Origin: Streptomyces lateritius
GTDB taxonomy: Bacteria > Actinomycetota > Actinomycetes > Streptomycetales > Streptomycetaceae
Length of the DNA: 64,000 bases
Assembly (NCBI RefSeq): GCF_014649715.1
Contig: NZ_BMTO01000002.1
Coordinates: forward strand, 419,054-483,053
Direction: 5' to 3'
The stretch's first letter is position 1; each line of letters opens with the position of its first letter. The translations under genes were made by a program, and so were the position numbers. The notes beneath the pieces were generated by a model that was given only the letters and a program-made list of their open reading frames with translations, did no database searches and was not told where the DNA came from. Positions 27,850-38,218 of this stretch are shown piece by piece.

Positions 27850-27870
27850 CTTGAGTGGAATAGACTCAAC
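27850..27870 (+). promoter_or_regulatory. HAIR operator of clpB
   Basis: CTTGAGT-N7-ACTCAAC at 27850-27870 matches the HspR site at 13 of 14 positions. It lies 60 bases before the clpB start, placing clpB in the HspR regulon. Confidence 0.85.
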
Positions 27871-27929
27871 TTTGTGTGGGTTGGACGAGTCAGCCAAGGG
27901 CAGGACGACGACAGGAGGAGACACCGCAC

Positions 27930-30515
27930 GTGGACGCCGAACTGACCAACAGGAGCCGGGACGCCCTCAACACGGCCACCAGCCGCGCCGTGTCCGACGG
28001 CCATCCCGACCTCACGCCCGCGCATCTGCTGCTCGCGCTGCTCTCGGGACAGGACAACGAGAACATCATCGACCTGCTCGCCGCCGCCGAGGCCGACCAG
28101 GCCGCTGTACGGTCCGGTGCGGAGCGGCTGCTCGCCGCCCAGCCCAGCGTGACCGGTTCCACGGTCGCGCCGCCGCAGCCCAACCGTGAGCTGCTCGCCG
28201 TCGTCGCCGACGCCGACGAGCGAGCCAAGCAGCTCGGGGACGACTATCTGTCCACCGAACACCTGCTCATCGGGATCGCGGCGAAGGGCGGAGCGGCGGG
28301 CGAGGTGCTGGCCCGGCAGGGGGCGAGCGCCGCCAAGCTCCTGGACGCGTTCGAGAAGGCAAGGGGAGGGCGCCGGGTGACCACACCCGACCCGGAGGGT
28401 CAGTACAAGGCGCTGGAGAAGTTCGGTACGGACTTCACGGCGGCCGCGCGCGAGGGAAAGCTGGACCCCGTCATCGGGCGCGACCAGGAGATCCGGCGCG
28501 TCGTCCAGGTGCTGTCCCGCCGCACCAAGAACAACCCGGTCCTCATCGGAGAGCCCGGCGTCGGCAAGACCGCCGTCGTCGAGGGCCTCGCCCAGCGGAT
28601 CGTGAAGGGCGACGTGCCCGAGTCGCTGAAGAACAAGCGCCTCGTCTCGCTCGACCTCGGCGCGATGGTCGCCGGCGCGAAGTACCGCGGCGAGTTCGAG
28701 GAGCGCCTGAAGACCGTCCTGTCCGAGATCAAGGCGAGCGACGGGCAGATCATCACCTTCATCGACGAGCTGCACACCGTCGTCGGCGCGGGCGCCGGCG
28801 GCGACTCCGCCATGGACGCCGGCAACATGCTCAAGCCCATGCTGGCCCGCGGCGAGCTGCGCATGGTCGGCGCGACCACCCTCGACGAGTACCGCGAGCG
28901 GATCGAGAAGGACCCCGCCCTGGAGCGCCGCTTCCAGCAGGTCCTCGTCGCCGAGCCGTCCGTCGAGGACACCATCGCGATCCTGCGCGGACTCAAGGGC
29001 CGGTACGAGGCCCACCACAAGGTCCAGATCGCCGACTCCGCGCTCGTGGCCGCGGCCACCCTCTCGGACCGGTACATCACCTCCCGCTTCCTCCCCGACA
29101 AGGCCATCGACCTCGTCGACGAGGCCGCCTCCCGCCTCCGGATGGAGATCGACTCCTCGCCGCTCGAGATCGACGAGCTGCAGCGGTCCGTCGACCGGCT
29201 GCGCATGGAGGAGCTCGCGCTCAAGAACGAGACCGACGCGGCGAGCAGGCAGCGGCTGGAGAAGCTGCGGCGCGACCTCGCCGACCGCGAGGAGGAGCTG
29301 CGCGGCCTGACCGCCCGCTGGGAGAAGGAGAAGCAGTCCCTCAACCGCGTCGGCGAGCTCAAGGAGCGCCTCGACGAGCTGCGCGGCCGGGCCGAGCGCG
29401 CCCAGCGCGACGGCGACTTCGACACCGCCTCCAAGCTCCTCTACGGCGAGATCCCGGCCCTGGAGCGGGAGCTGGCGGAGGCCTCCGAGGCCGAGCAGGA
29501 GGTCGCGCGGGACACCATGGTCAAGGAGGAGGTCGGCCCCGACGACATCGCCGACGTGGTGGGCTCCTGGACGGGAATCCCGGCCGGCCGCCTCCTGGAG
29601 GGCGAGACGCAGAAGCTGCTGCGCATGGAGGAGGAGCTCGGGCGGCGCCTGGTCGGCCAGACCGAGGCCGTCCAGGCCGTCTCCGACGCCGTGCGGCGGA
29701 CCCGGGCCGGCATCGCCGACCCCGACCGTCCCACCGGCTCCTTCCTCTTCCTCGGCCCCACCGGTGTCGGCAAGACCGAGCTGGCGAAGGCGCTCGCGGA
29801 CTTCCTCTTCGACGACGAGCGGGCCATGGTCCGTATCGACATGTCGGAGTACGGCGAGAAGCACTCCGTCGCCCGGCTGGTCGGCGCCCCGCCCGGCTAC
29901 GTCGGGTACGAGGAGGGCGGCCAGCTGACGGAGGCGGTCCGCCGCCGCCCGTACAGCGTGGTCCTGCTCGACGAGGTGGAGAAGGCTCACCCGGAGGTCT
30001 TCGACATCCTGCTCCAGGTCCTCGACGACGGCCGGCTGACCGACGGCCAGGGACGGACGGTGGACTTCCGCAACACCATCCTGATCCTGACGTCCAACCT
30101 CGGCAGCCAGTACCTCGTCGACCCGCTGACCTCGGAGGAGCAGAAGAAGCAGCAGGTCATGGACGTCGTACGGGCCTCCTTCAAGCCGGAGTTCCTCAAC
30201 CGGCTCGACGACCTGGTGGTCTTCTCGGCGCTCGGCGAGGAGCAGCTGGGCCGGATCGCGCGGCTCCAGATCGACCGGCTCGCGGCGCGCCTGGCCGAAC
30301 GCCGGCTCACCCTCGACGTCACCCCGGACGCGCTGCGGTGGCTGGCCGAGGAGGGCAACGACCCGGCCTACGGTGCCCGGCCGCTGCGCCGCCTGATCCA
30401 GACGGCGATCGGCGACCGGCTCGCGAAGGAGATCCTCGCGGGCGAGGTCGTGGACGGCGACACGGTACGGGTGGACCGGTTCGAGGACGGCCTGATCGTG
30501 GGCCCGGCGCGGTAG
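27930..30515 (+). CDS. clpB: Protein disaggregase ClpB (Hsp100)
   Basis: An AAA+ unfoldase that extracts proteins from aggregates with DnaK. It has 861 residues. The Clp N-domain covers 1-145 ([12 protein letters not shown]), AAA1 has Walker A GEPGVGKT and Walker B FIDELH, the middle coiled coil runs around 400-520 (RMEEELALK-type helices, [16 protein letters not shown]), and AAA2 has Walker A GPTGVGKT and the D2 small domain at the end. The GTG start follows AGGAGGAG. It is preceded by a HAIR operator and shares HspR control with the dnaK operon 7 kb away. Confidence 0.97.
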   Translation: MDAELTNRSRDALNTATSRAVSDGHPDLTPAHLLLALLSGQDNENIIDLLAAAEADQAAVRSGAERLLAAQPSVTGSTVAPPQPNRELLAVVADADERAKQLGDDYLSTEHLLIGIAAKGGAAGEVLARQGASAAKLLDAFEKARGGRRVTTPDPEGQYKALEKFGTDFTAAAREGKLDPVIGRDQEIRRVVQVLSRRTKNNPVLIGEPGVGKTAVVEGLAQRIVKGDVPESLKNKRLVSLDLGAMVAGAKYRGEFEERLKTVLSEIKASDGQIITFIDELHTVVGAGAGGDSAMDAGNMLKPMLARGELRMVGATTLDEYRERIEKDPALERRFQQVLVAEPSVEDTIAILRGLKGRYEAHHKVQIADSALVAAATLSDRYITSRFLPDKAIDLVDEAASRLRMEIDSSPLEIDELQRSVDRLRMEELALKNETDAASRQRLEKLRRDLADREEELRGLTARWEKEKQSLNRVGELKERLDELRGRAERAQRDGDFDTASKLLYGEIPALERELAEASEAEQEVARDTMVKEEVGPDDIADVVGSWTGIPAGRLLEGETQKLLRMEEELGRRLVGQTEAVQAVSDAVRRTRAGIADPDRPTGSFLFLGPTGVGKTELAKALADFLFDDERAMVRIDMSEYGEKHSVARLVGAPPGYVGYEEGGQLTEAVRRRPYSVVLLDEVEKAHPEVFDILLQVLDDGRLTDGQGRTVDFRNTILILTSNLGSQYLVDPLTSEEQKKQQVMDVVRASFKPEFLNRLDDLVVFSALGEEQLGRIARLQIDRLAARLAERRLTLDVTPDALRWLAEEGNDPAYGARPLRRLIQTAIGDRLAKEILAGEVVDGDTVRVDRFEDGLIVGPAR

Positions 30516-30530
30516 GCGCGACGTTCCGGG

Positions 30531-30998
30531 TCAGGTGTTGAAGGCCCTGAGACGTACGAGGGCGGTCTCGCCCTCGTACGTCACCTTCACGTCGACCCCG
30601 ACCGGGCCGTGCGGCTCGACCGCCTGGCCGTACTGCACGTTCAGACACAGGTCGGCCTCGCAGAACTCCTGCTTGTCCGGTTCCGTGCCCGGGTAGGTCC
30701 CGGCGAGCCAGCCGGCGACCTCGGCGCGCGGCATCCGGAAATCGGCCGTGACGTAGGTGTCCAGCCAGCTCGCCGTCGCGCACCGGGGCTCCCGCGCGCT
30801 CTTCGGCAGGGTCGCCTGGGCCCACTTCATCGCCTGTGCGCAGTCCACGGGCTTCGGATCGCCCGCCTGGCCGAACGCGATCGCACCCCACACCAACAGG
30901 GCGAGCGGGCCGCCGCAGACCACCGTCACCAGTACCGACACCCAGATCCAGGTGCGCAGGCGCGGCTTCACCGGTTTCGGATTCTCCCCCATAGGCAT
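30531..30998 (-). CDS. Membrane-anchored hypothetical protein
   Basis: A 155-residue protein with one membrane helix after a basic N-terminus (PRLRTWIWVSVLVTVVCGGPLALLVW) and an external domain of about 115 residues with four Cys (VDCAQAMKWAQ, RCATASW, EFCEADLCLNVQYG) that could form two disulfides. I know no family name. Two ATG codons lie close together (30998 and 30992). The gene is convergent with clpB, 15 bases between stops, with no clear hairpin. Confidence 0.65.
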   Translation of the reverse strand: MPMGENPKPVKPRLRTWIWVSVLVTVVCGGPLALLVWGAIAFGQAGDPKPVDCAQAMKWAQATLPKSAREPRCATASWLDTYVTADFRMPRAEVAGWLAGTYPGTEPDKQEFCEADLCLNVQYGQAVEPHGPVGVDVKVTYEGETALVRLRAFNT

Positions 30999-31098
30999 CA
31001 GATCTTGTCAGCCCGCAGCGGATCGCGGCAGACGGGGCTTGCCATGGACCGCCCGGCATGGGAGAGGATGGCGGCAACCGTACGAAGGGATATTCACG

Positions 31099-31635
31099 GT
31101 GAGCATCGACCCGTCCTCGATTCCGAATTTCGGGGGCCAGCCCCAGCCTCAGGCCGCAGGACCGGCGGGCCCCGTCGTCCCCGACCAGGACCTGGTCAAG
31201 CAGCTCCTGGACCAGATGGAGCTGAAGTACGTCGTCGACGACGAGGGTGACCTCGCGGCGCCGTGGGAGGAATTCCGGACGTACTTCATGTTCCGCGGCG
31301 ACGAGGACCAGCGGGTCTTCTCGGTGCGGACGTTCTACGACCGCCCCCACTCGGCCGACGACCGCGTCAAGATCCTCGACGCGATCGACGACTGGAACCG
31401 CCGCACCCTGTGGCCCAAGGTCTACACGCACCTGCACGAGGAGGAGGACGGCTCGGCCACCCTCCGCCTCATCGGCGAGGCGCAGATGCTGATCGGCACC
31501 GGCGTCGCCCTGGAGCACTTCGTGTCCTCCACGGTCAGCTGGGTCCGCGCCTCGATCGAGTTCGACAAGTGGCTCGTGGAGCAGTTCGGCCTCCAGTCCC
31601 CCGAGGACAAGGAGTCCGGCGAGTCCGGCGAGTAG
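31099..31635 (+). CDS. YbjN domain protein
   Basis: A 178-residue protein with a Gly/Pro/Gln-rich first 35 residues, then a YbjN domain: LDQMELKYVVDDEGDLAAPW, FRTYFMFRGDEDQRVFSVRTF, LDAIDDWNRRTLWPKVYTHL. This fold resembles type III secretion chaperones; YbjN proteins are linked to stress tolerance in other bacteria, but actinobacterial ones are unstudied as far as I know. The GTG start has AAGGGA upstream. It converges with the mannosyltransferase-like gene. Confidence 0.8.
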   Translation: MSIDPSSIPNFGGQPQPQAAGPAGPVVPDQDLVKQLLDQMELKYVVDDEGDLAAPWEEFRTYFMFRGDEDQRVFSVRTFYDRPHSADDRVKILDAIDDWNRRTLWPKVYTHLHEEEDGSATLRLIGEAQMLIGTGVALEHFVSSTVSWVRASIEFDKWLVEQFGLQSPEDKESGESGE

Positions 31636-31648
31636 ACGGACCCCTCGG

Positions 31649-32860
31649 TCACAGGGCCATGCGCGCGAGCGTCAGCGCGTACACCCCGTAGCTGAACGAG
31701 AGCCCGGCCAGGGCCGCGATCACCACGATCGCAGCCCTCGGCCGGGCTCTCGTCAATGCCAGGGCCAGCGGCAGCAGCAGGGGGAACGCGGGCAGCAGGA
31801 AGCGCGGCTTGGACTCGAAGAAGCCGGAGCCGAAGACCGTGATGACGACGAGCACGCCCGTGTAGACCAGGACCGGCAGCGGGGGCCGTTCCACGAGCGC
31901 GAGCAGCGCGAAGAGCAGGACGCCGGCCGCCGTGATCACCAGCGCCATCACGAAGCCGAACTGCGTCGGCCCCCTGAGCATCTCCCGTACGAAGCGCAGC
32001 GCGCCGATCCCGAAGTCGAACCGCGAGGTCCAGCCGTCCTGGACGGCGAAGTAGCCGCCGACGAGATCGCCGCGCCGGGCGCCGACCCACAGCAGGTACG
32101 AGAGCCAGCCGACCGGCGCGAGCGCCGCACCCGCCCACACCCGCCACGGCGCACTCCTGTCGCGCCACAGCTCGCACGCCGCCGCCACGAGGACCGCCGC
32201 GGCGATGGCGATGCCGTTGGGCCGCGAGAGCCCGGCCAGGGCGGCCAGGGTGCCCGCCCACAGCCACCGGCCGGTGAGGAGCGCGTACAGCGACCAGGCG
32301 GCGAATGCGGTCATCAGCGGCTCGGTGTACGCCATGGTCAGCACGATCGAGTGCGGCAGCAGGCCCCAGAGCAGCACGAGGAGGACCGCGGCGGGCCGCC
32401 CGTACAAACGCTCCCCGACCAGGTAGATCCCCCACGCCGCCGCGCCCGCCGCGAGCCAGGACAGGAGCAGCCCGGCGGTGCCGCCGGTGACCGGCAGGAC
32501 GGTGGTGACGGCCCGGACAAGGCCCGGGTAGAGCGGGAAGAAGGCCAGATCGGACTGGACGACGCCATCGGGCCAGTGGAGCGTGCGGCCGTAGCCGTGC
32601 GCGGCGATCCGGGTGTACCAGTCGGAGTCCCAGGACTTCGCGAGCAGCGCACGCGGCGAGCGCCCGATGTGCCAGGACCAGAGCGCGAGCACGAGCATCC
32701 CGGTCAGCCGGGCGGCGGCGAAGAGCCCGAGCGCGGGAGCGGCCCGGTGCAGCGAGGCCCGCCAGCGGGGGACGCTCCGGGCACCGGCGGACGTCGGCCG
32801 GTCGAGAGTCTCGGCGGACAGGGTGCACCTCCGTGCGCGGGAATCAGGTCGGCCCGACAA
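31649..32860 (-). CDS. PIG-V-like polytopic glycosyltransferase
   Basis: A 403-residue membrane protein with about ten helices. The first loop holds LLAKSWDSDWYTRIAAHGYG, the WD(S/G)xWY motif with the metal-binding Asp typical of GT-C mannosyltransferases of the PIG-V type, and VQSDLAFFPLYPGLVRAV follows, also typical. It would use a polyprenyl-phosphate sugar on the outer face. The annotated TTG start is uncertain: GGAGG near 32830 would favour a shorter protein by about 12 residues. It is a single gene between two convergent or divergent neighbours. Confidence 0.75.
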   Translation of the reverse strand: MSGRPDSRARRCTLSAETLDRPTSAGARSVPRWRASLHRAAPALGLFAAARLTGMLVLALWSWHIGRSPRALLAKSWDSDWYTRIAAHGYGRTLHWPDGVVQSDLAFFPLYPGLVRAVTTVLPVTGGTAGLLLSWLAAGAAAWGIYLVGERLYGRPAAVLLVLLWGLLPHSIVLTMAYTEPLMTAFAAWSLYALLTGRWLWAGTLAALAGLSRPNGIAIAAAVLVAAACELWRDRSAPWRVWAGAALAPVGWLSYLLWVGARRGDLVGGYFAVQDGWTSRFDFGIGALRFVREMLRGPTQFGFVMALVITAAGVLLFALLALVERPPLPVLVYTGVLVVITVFGSGFFESKPRFLLPAFPLLLPLALALTRARPRAAIVVIAALAGLSFSYGVYALTLARMAL

Positions 32861-33073
32861 ATCGGTCTACCCGACTATCACCGGGGCGCGCGGGGGGCGC
32901 GCGCGAGCGGTGGGCCCAACCGGGTGGAACATTCCGGGGTGGGGGCGGCGCGTGCGTGGCGCCGTGACAGCGGAGGCCCAGGTCCGGTGCACTCCCGCAC
33001 GGTGGTGCGGGAGACCGCCCCCGCCCTCATCCCGAAGCCGCGCCGCTCCCCCTCGTGACCTCGCCCGTCCTCG

Positions 33074-34264
33074 TCACAGCCCCCGCAGCCGTGACACCGC
33101 CTCCTCCAGGACACTCGTCCGCTTGCAGAAGGCGAAGCGCACGAAGGGGGCGCCCTCCTCGCGGTGGTCGTAGAAGACCGCGTTGGGGATGGCGACCACG
33201 CCGGCGCGCTCCGGCAGGGAGCGGCAGAACGCGAACCCGTCGGTCTCGCCGAGCGGGCGGATGTCGGTGGTGACGAAGTACGTGCCGGCCGGCCGGTACA
33301 CCGCGAAACCCGCCCGGGCGAGCCCGCCGCAGAGGAGGTCGCGCTTGGCCCGCAGGTCGGCGCGGAGCGCGTCGTAGTACGAGTCGGGCAGCCGCAGCGC
33401 CTCGGCGACGGCGTACTGGAACGGGCCCGAGGAGACGTACGTCAGGTACTGCTTGGCGGACCGGACGGCGCCGGTCAGTCCGGGCGTCGCGGTGATCCAG
33501 CCGACCTTCCAGCCGGTGAAGGAGTAGGTCTTGCCGGCCGAGCCGATGGTGACCGTGCGCTCCCGCATCCCCGGCAGGCTCGCGATCGGGATGTGCGCCG
33601 CCTCGTCGAAGACGAGGTGTTCGTATACCTCGTCCGTGACGACGAGCAGGTCCCGCTCGACCGCCAGCTCCGCGATCGCGGTCAGCTCGGCGCGGCTGAG
33701 GACCGTACCGGTGGGGTTGTGGGGGGTGTTGAGGAGGATGAGCCGGGTGCGGTCGGTGACGGCGGCCCGCAGTTCGTCCAGGTCGAGGACGTAGCGGCCC
33801 TCGGCGGCTCCGCCGACGGGGCCCTCCTGCGGACGGAGGGTGACCGGTACGCGGGTCCCGCCCGCCATGGCGATGCAGGCGGCGTACGAGTCGTAGTACG
33901 GCTCCAGGGCGATGACCTCGTCGCCCGGTTCGAGCAGGGCGAGGAGGGAGGCGGCGATCGCCTCGGTCGCGCCCGCGGTGACCAGGACCTCGGTGTCGGG
34001 GTCGAAGGCGAGACCGTACCGCTTCAGCTGGTGCTCGGCGACGGCCGTGCGCAGCTCCGGCACACCGGGTCCCGGCGGGTACTGATTGCCGCGCCCGTCG
34101 CGCAGCGCCCGGACCGCCGCCTCCCGGATCTCCTCCGGGCCGTCGGTGTCGGGGAAGCCCTGGCCGAGGTTGATCGCGCCGGTCCGGGCGGCCAGCGCCG
34201 ACATCTCGGCGAAGATCGTCGTCCCGAACGGGGCGAGCCGGCGGTTGAGCAGCGGTCGTGTCAT
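33074..34264 (-). CDS. Class I PLP-dependent aminotransferase
   Basis: A 396-residue fold type I aminotransferase. Landmarks: INLGQGFPDTDGPEEI near residue 35, NQYPPGPGVPELRTAVAEH, LNTPHNPTGTVLSRAEL, VTDEVYEHLVFD, and the PLP lysine in GSAGKTYSFTGWKVGW. The pattern resembles methionine/kynurenine aminotransferases of the YbdL/DapC group. Kynurenine genes lie 10 kb away but there is no direct link. An alternative ATG nine bases upstream (34273) is possible. The end LEEAVSRLRGL is the usual C-terminus. Confidence 0.85.
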   Translation of the reverse strand: MTRPLLNRRLAPFGTTIFAEMSALAARTGAINLGQGFPDTDGPEEIREAAVRALRDGRGNQYPPGPGVPELRTAVAEHQLKRYGLAFDPDTEVLVTAGATEAIAASLLALLEPGDEVIALEPYYDSYAACIAMAGGTRVPVTLRPQEGPVGGAAEGRYVLDLDELRAAVTDRTRLILLNTPHNPTGTVLSRAELTAIAELAVERDLLVVTDEVYEHLVFDEAAHIPIASLPGMRERTVTIGSAGKTYSFTGWKVGWITATPGLTGAVRSAKQYLTYVSSGPFQYAVAEALRLPDSYYDALRADLRAKRDLLCGGLARAGFAVYRPAGTYFVTTDIRPLGETDGFAFCRSLPERAGVVAIPNAVFYDHREEGAPFVRFAFCKRTSVLEEAVSRLRGL

Positions 34265-34367
34265 GCCCGCCATCCTGCGGCGAAGCTCTGGAGTTCCTCA
34301 AGTCCGGTTGGGAGCGGGGCCGTGCAGGGCATCCCCCTCCCACCACAGACACACGGGGGTGACACGG

Positions 34368-34565
34368 ATGGAAGCACTGGTGATCGGAGGACTGATCCTC
34401 CTCATCGTCCTGGTCTTCGCGGCCGCGCGCGGTGGCGGCTCACGGGGGCGCCGGCGCAGCCGGTGGGAGAGCGGCGGCGGCTCGTCGGGCGGGGGCGGCG
34501 GCTGCGGAGGCGGCTCGTCCTGCGGGGGCGGAGGCGGCTGCGGAGGCGGTGGCGGGGGCGACTGA
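34368..34565 (+). CDS. Small Gly/Cys-rich membrane-anchored protein
   Basis: A 65-residue protein with an N-terminal membrane helix (MEALVIGGLILLIVLVFAAA), a basic patch (RGRRRSRW) and a tail of almost only Gly, Ser and three Cys (GGCGGGSS-CGG-GGCGG). No family name known to me; short Gly-Cys-rich membrane proteins are frequent in Streptomyces. The basic patch places the tail in the cytoplasm. It faces away from the aminotransferase gene. Confidence 0.6.
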   Translation: MEALVIGGLILLIVLVFAAARGGGSRGRRRSRWESGGGSSGGGGGCGGGSSCGGGGGCGGGGGGD

Positions 34566-34872
34566 CACGGGGCAGTCGACTCCGCGCTCACCGAGGTGCC
34601 CGGCCGGTTGGAAGCCTGCCGGGCATCCCTGCGTCAAAGGCCCCGTCGACTCTGATTGAACAAGTGAACAGAGGGGTCCCCGAAGGGGATGGAAACCACG
34701 TCAAGTTGGGTAAAAGCGCTGCGAGTCGTTCAACGTCCATGATTCCCTCGCTGTTGATAAAGACAGCCCTCGGACCGTGTGTGGACCCGAGTGGCGATCC
34801 CCCACTCCCGTTGAACCCTTTCTCCGGGGCGCCCCCGGCCCACCCGCCAAACCGTGCTTGCGGAGCCGACCC
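34566..34872. other. Intergenic region before the DUF2617 gene, locally A/T-rich
   Basis: 307 bases without a gene. From about 34650 to 34780 the G+C content drops clearly below that of the surroundings (TCTGATTGAACAAGTGAACA, TTGGGTAAAAGCG, GTTGATAAAGACAG). It includes a small hairpin TCCCC-GAA-GGGGA near 34677-34689. The region probably carries the promoter of the DUF2617 unit and might encode a leader RNA; I cannot assign a known riboswitch. Confidence 0.4.
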
Positions 34873-35391
34873 ATGCTCACGACCCTGAAGACCACCTATA
34901 CCGACACGCGCGCGGCCGACCTGGCCTGGGCGCTGGGCCGCGAGCCGCTGCCCGCTCTCGCCGTACTCGATCTCGAACTGAACGGCGCCAAAGTGCAGTT
35001 GAGGCTGCTCGGTGCCTCGCACCAGGTGCTTCTGGAGGAAGAGGAGCGCAGCTGTTCGGAGACCGTCGCCTGCATGCCCGGCAGCAGCACGCCGCTGCCG
35101 CTGGGCGTCTCCAAGCGCATCGGCGAGTGGGAGTACGAATTCGCCGCCCGCGTCGAAACGTTGTCCCGTGGCTCGTTCGCGGGCCGCGCCCAGGAGTTGC
35201 TCGCCCTCGTCGCCGACCATCCCAACGGCCTCGCGGGGACCTTCCCCGGCTCCCCGCACGCCTTCACGGCGATGGTGGCGCAGCGCCACGAGGGCCAGGT
35301 GCGGTGGCGCACCTGGCACGCGTACCCGCAGGAAGGGCAGTTGGTGGCCACCAGGACCCAGATCGGCGTTCGTAAGCCTGCTACGCGCTGA
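34873..35391 (+). CDS. DUF2617 family protein
   Basis: A 172-residue soluble protein. It opens MLTTLKTTYTDTRAADLAWA and includes PALAVLDLELNGAKVQLRLL, GASHQVLLEEEERSCSETVACMPG and GEWEYEFAARVETLS. DUF2617 is an actinobacterial family of unknown role. It lies directly upstream of a spermidine-synthase-like gene (75 bases), an arrangement seen repeatedly in Streptomyces, so the two may work together. Confidence 0.8.
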   Translation: MLTTLKTTYTDTRAADLAWALGREPLPALAVLDLELNGAKVQLRLLGASHQVLLEEEERSCSETVACMPGSSTPLPLGVSKRIGEWEYEFAARVETLSRGSFAGRAQELLALVADHPNGLAGTFPGSPHAFTAMVAQRHEGQVRWRTWHAYPQEGQLVATRTQIGVRKPATR

Positions 35392-35466
35392 TGCGCCGGC
35401 TCTGAGCCCCAGGTGCACTCGTGTGGGTGACGAGCAGCGACAGGAGTGTGACGTAGCGTTACGAAC

Positions 35467-37188
35467 ATGATCGACCCGCCCGTGACCGTGCCGCCCAAGA
35501 GGGTGGCGCGGCTTCCCGTGCGGCCGCGCGCGGTGCGGTATCCGGTCCTCGCCGTGGTGTTCGTGTGCGCCGCGTGCGGGCTGGTCTACGAGCTCGAACT
35601 GGTCGCCCTCGCGTCGTACTTGATCGGCGACTCGGTCACCCAGGCCTCCGTCGTCCTGTCCGTGATGGTCTTCGCGATGGGCGTGGGCTCGTTGCTCGCC
35701 AAGCGGCTGCGCTGCCGCGCGGCCGTCGGCTTCGGCCTGGTCGAGGGCGGGCTCGCGCTGATCGGCGGCTGCTCCGCGCTGGTGCTGTACGCGGCGTTCG
35801 CCTGGCTCGGCGAGGCGCGGTACGTCCTGGTGGCGTTCTCGCTCGCCATCGGGGTGCTCATCGGGGCGGAGATCCCCCTGCTGATGTCGCTGATCCAGCG
35901 GGCGGAATCCGCGCGTACGTACGGCGCCGGGAAGTCCGGCGTACGGGAGTCCGGCGTACGGGAGTCGGAGGCGGACGAGAAGGACGATCCGGCCGGGACG
36001 GTCGCCGATCTGTTCGCCGCGGACTACGTCGGGGCGCTGGTCGGCGGCCTCGCCTTCCCGTTCCTGCTGCTGCCCTGGCTCGGCCAGCTCACCGGCGCGC
36101 TGGTGACCGGCGCGGTCAACGCGGTCGCGGGCGGCGCACTGGTGCTGTGGCTGTTCCGGTACGACCTGACGGCGAGGTCCCGGGTCCTCCTGATCGGCGC
36201 GAACCTCACCGTGCTCGCCGTCCTCGGCACCGCCACCGTCCTCGTCGACGACTTCGAGGGAGCGGCACGACGCGCGGTGTACGGCGACAGTGTGCGCGTC
36301 GCCGTCCACACCGACCTCCAGGAAGTGGTGGTCACGGGCGAGCGCGGTGGACCGCCGGACCTGTTCGTGGACGGCCGGCTCCGCGTGGGCGGACAGGACG
36401 AGCACCGCTACCACGAATCGCTGGTGCACCCCGCGATGAACGGGCCCCGCGAGCGGGTGCTGATCATCGGAGGCGGGGACGGTCTCGCTCTGCGCGAGGT
36501 GCTGCGCTACGCCGGCGTCCGCTCCGTCACCGTCGTCGAGCTCGATTCCGGGGTCGTACGCCTCGCCCGGACCAACCCCGAACTGGCGGCCCTCAACGGC
36601 CACGCGTACCGCGACCCCCGGGTCCAAGTCGCCTTCGCGGACGCCTTCCGCTGGCTGCGCGGCGCCGGCGCGGATGCGGGCGCGGGCGCGGACGGGTTGT
36701 ACGACGTGGTGGTCTCGGACCTCCCCGACCCCGGCATCTCCGCCAGCACCAAGCTGTACTCGGAGGAGTTCTACGGGCTGGCGGCCCGGGTCCTCGCCGA
36801 CGGCGGACGGCTCGTCGTCCACGCCGGCTCGGCCTCGGCCCGGCCCCGCACCTACTGGACCGTGGACGCCACCCTGCGCGCGGCGGGCTTCTCGACCCGG
36901 GCCTACAGCGCGAGCGGTGGCGAGGCCGCGCGCGCCGCCGGACCCGACCGGGCCGAGCGCGCCCGGCGCTCCGGCGGTACGGACACCGCGCCGGGGGACT
37001 GGGGTTACGTCCTGGCGGCCCGCGGCCCGTACCCGCCCGCGCTGGGCCTCGCCCCCGACGCGCCGCGACTGCGGTCCCTCACGGCGGAGGGCCTGACGAG
37101 CGGGGCGCGGGCGGCGGAGCGCACGCGGGACGCGCTGGGAGCCGAACCGCCGCCGTCGACGCTGGTGCACCCGCGGTACGGCGGATGA
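35467..37188 (+). CDS. Membrane spermidine synthase-like protein
   Basis: A 573-residue protein. The first 230 residues hold seven or so membrane helices ([38 protein letters not shown]). The C-terminal half is a spermidine-synthase/methyltransferase fold: [32 protein letters not shown] (SAM-type loop), [15 protein letters not shown] and [10 protein letters not shown]. It would transfer an aminopropyl or related group, but fused membrane forms in actinobacteria have unknown substrates. A 15-residue tandem-like insertion ([14 protein letters not shown], near 158-172) and a low-complexity GADAGAGAD loop are oddities. It follows DUF2617. Confidence 0.85.
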   Translation: MIDPPVTVPPKRVARLPVRPRAVRYPVLAVVFVCAACGLVYELELVALASYLIGDSVTQASVVLSVMVFAMGVGSLLAKRLRCRAAVGFGLVEGGLALIGGCSALVLYAAFAWLGEARYVLVAFSLAIGVLIGAEIPLLMSLIQRAESARTYGAGKSGVRESGVRESEADEKDDPAGTVADLFAADYVGALVGGLAFPFLLLPWLGQLTGALVTGAVNAVAGGALVLWLFRYDLTARSRVLLIGANLTVLAVLGTATVLVDDFEGAARRAVYGDSVRVAVHTDLQEVVVTGERGGPPDLFVDGRLRVGGQDEHRYHESLVHPAMNGPRERVLIIGGGDGLALREVLRYAGVRSVTVVELDSGVVRLARTNPELAALNGHAYRDPRVQVAFADAFRWLRGAGADAGAGADGLYDVVVSDLPDPGISASTKLYSEEFYGLAARVLADGGRLVVHAGSASARPRTYWTVDATLRAAGFSTRAYSASGGEAARAAGPDRAERARRSGGTDTAPGDWGYVLAARGPYPPALGLAPDAPRLRSLTAEGLTSGARAAERTRDALGAEPPPSTLVHPRYGG

Positions 37189-37268
37189 CGAGGCAGACGG
37201 GGCGGGGAGAGGGCCTCAGGCGTACAAACAGGCGACGGAGGGGCCGGGGCTGAGTAGGCTCGGCTTCC

Positions 37269-38198
37269 ATGGAGCATGAGGTGTTCGTTCCGGTTCCGGC
37301 CGAGGTCCTGCGCGAGACGATCACGGACCCCGCGCGGGTGGCGCGCTGCGTCCCCGGCCTCCAGCAGGACGCCGACACGGAGGCGGGCCCTCTCTCCGGC
37401 CGTCTGAGGGTCCGGGTCGGCGGCCACACCATCACCTATCGGGGCACCCTGCGGCTGATCGACCGCGAGGGTGCCCTCGCCGTCGAGGGCGACGGCACCG
37501 AGGTGCGCGGCAAGGGCTCGGTCTCGTTCTCTGTGGCGATCGCGCTCACTCCGGTGGCGGACGGTACGACCCTCGCCTTCAGCGGCGCCCTGACGCCGAC
37601 GGGCCGCCTCACCGAGCTCTCGGAGGAGGCGCGGGAGTCGGCGGCCGTGCGGCTGCTGGAGAAGTTCGCGGAAGGGGTGGCAGCCGTCGCCGAGGAGGGC
37701 CCGGCAAGCGACGTGGAAACCGGGTCGGCGACCAGGGTGGACGTCGACATCGAGACGGAGACCGCCCCCGGCGCCGACCTCGACGCGGAGGCGGCCGACG
37801 AGGGGGACGGGGCTGACGAGGGCGACGAGGCCGACAGCGACAGCGACGGGGTGGACGACGGCGTCGAGGAACCCCACCGCCCCTCCGTCTTCGAAACGCC
37901 GGTCCCGCCACCGTCCCTCGACCCGCCGCTCGACCCGTTCCCGGGCGACGACCTCGACGACGCGCCCATGGAGTACCCCGCCGAGCCGCCCGCCGCCGAG
38001 GCCGCCCACGCCCGGCGGACCATGATCGGGCGGAGCGCCGAGGAGGTCGACCACGCCCCGCCGCGCGGGCGGTACGCCCCCGTGCCGGCACCCGACGCCT
38101 CCAGTGCGGGCGACACACTGCGCTGGATCGCACCCGCCGCGGCGCTCGCGCTCGCCTCCGCGATCGTCGTCGGCCGTGCCCTGCGCCGCCGACGCTGA
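37269..38198 (+). CDS. CoxG-like SRPBCC protein with acidic linker and C-terminal helix
   Basis: A 309-residue protein. Residues 1-145 are a carbon-monoxide-dehydrogenase-subunit-G-type SRPBCC domain (MEHEVFVPVPAEVLRETITD, RCVPGLQQD, GRLTELSEEARESAAVRLLEKF). A long Asp/Glu/Ala- and then Pro-rich linker (145-270) leads to a single C-terminal membrane helix (IAPAAALALASAIVVGRAL) and a basic end. Tail anchoring would hold the lipid-binding-like domain at the cytoplasmic face. No CO dehydrogenase genes are near. Confidence 0.75.
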   Translation: MEHEVFVPVPAEVLRETITDPARVARCVPGLQQDADTEAGPLSGRLRVRVGGHTITYRGTLRLIDREGALAVEGDGTEVRGKGSVSFSVAIALTPVADGTTLAFSGALTPTGRLTELSEEARESAAVRLLEKFAEGVAAVAEEGPASDVETGSATRVDVDIETETAPGADLDAEAADEGDGADEGDEADSDSDGVDDGVEEPHRPSVFETPVPPPSLDPPLDPFPGDDLDDAPMEYPAEPPAAEAAHARRTMIGRSAEEVDHAPPRGRYAPVPAPDASSAGDTLRWIAPAAALALASAIVVGRALRRRR

Positions 38199-38218
38199 TC
38201 CCGTCTAGGGTCGGGGGC

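Noticed and set aside
27825..29990. Long minus-strand frame (about 720 codons) opposite clpB
   Set aside because: Antisense shadow caused by high third-position GC; the plus strand is an unmistakable ClpB and the antisense product has no domain.
33074..34264. Assignment of the aminotransferase as part of the kynurenine pathway
   Set aside because: The family pattern allows it, but the gene is 10 kb from kynA-kynU with its own neighbours, so no pathway link is supported by the sequence.
34675..34697. CRISPR-repeat-like word (GTCCCCGAAGGGGATGGAAAC type)
   Set aside because: It looks like a type I/III repeat end, but there is only one copy, with no spacer array and no cas genes nearby.
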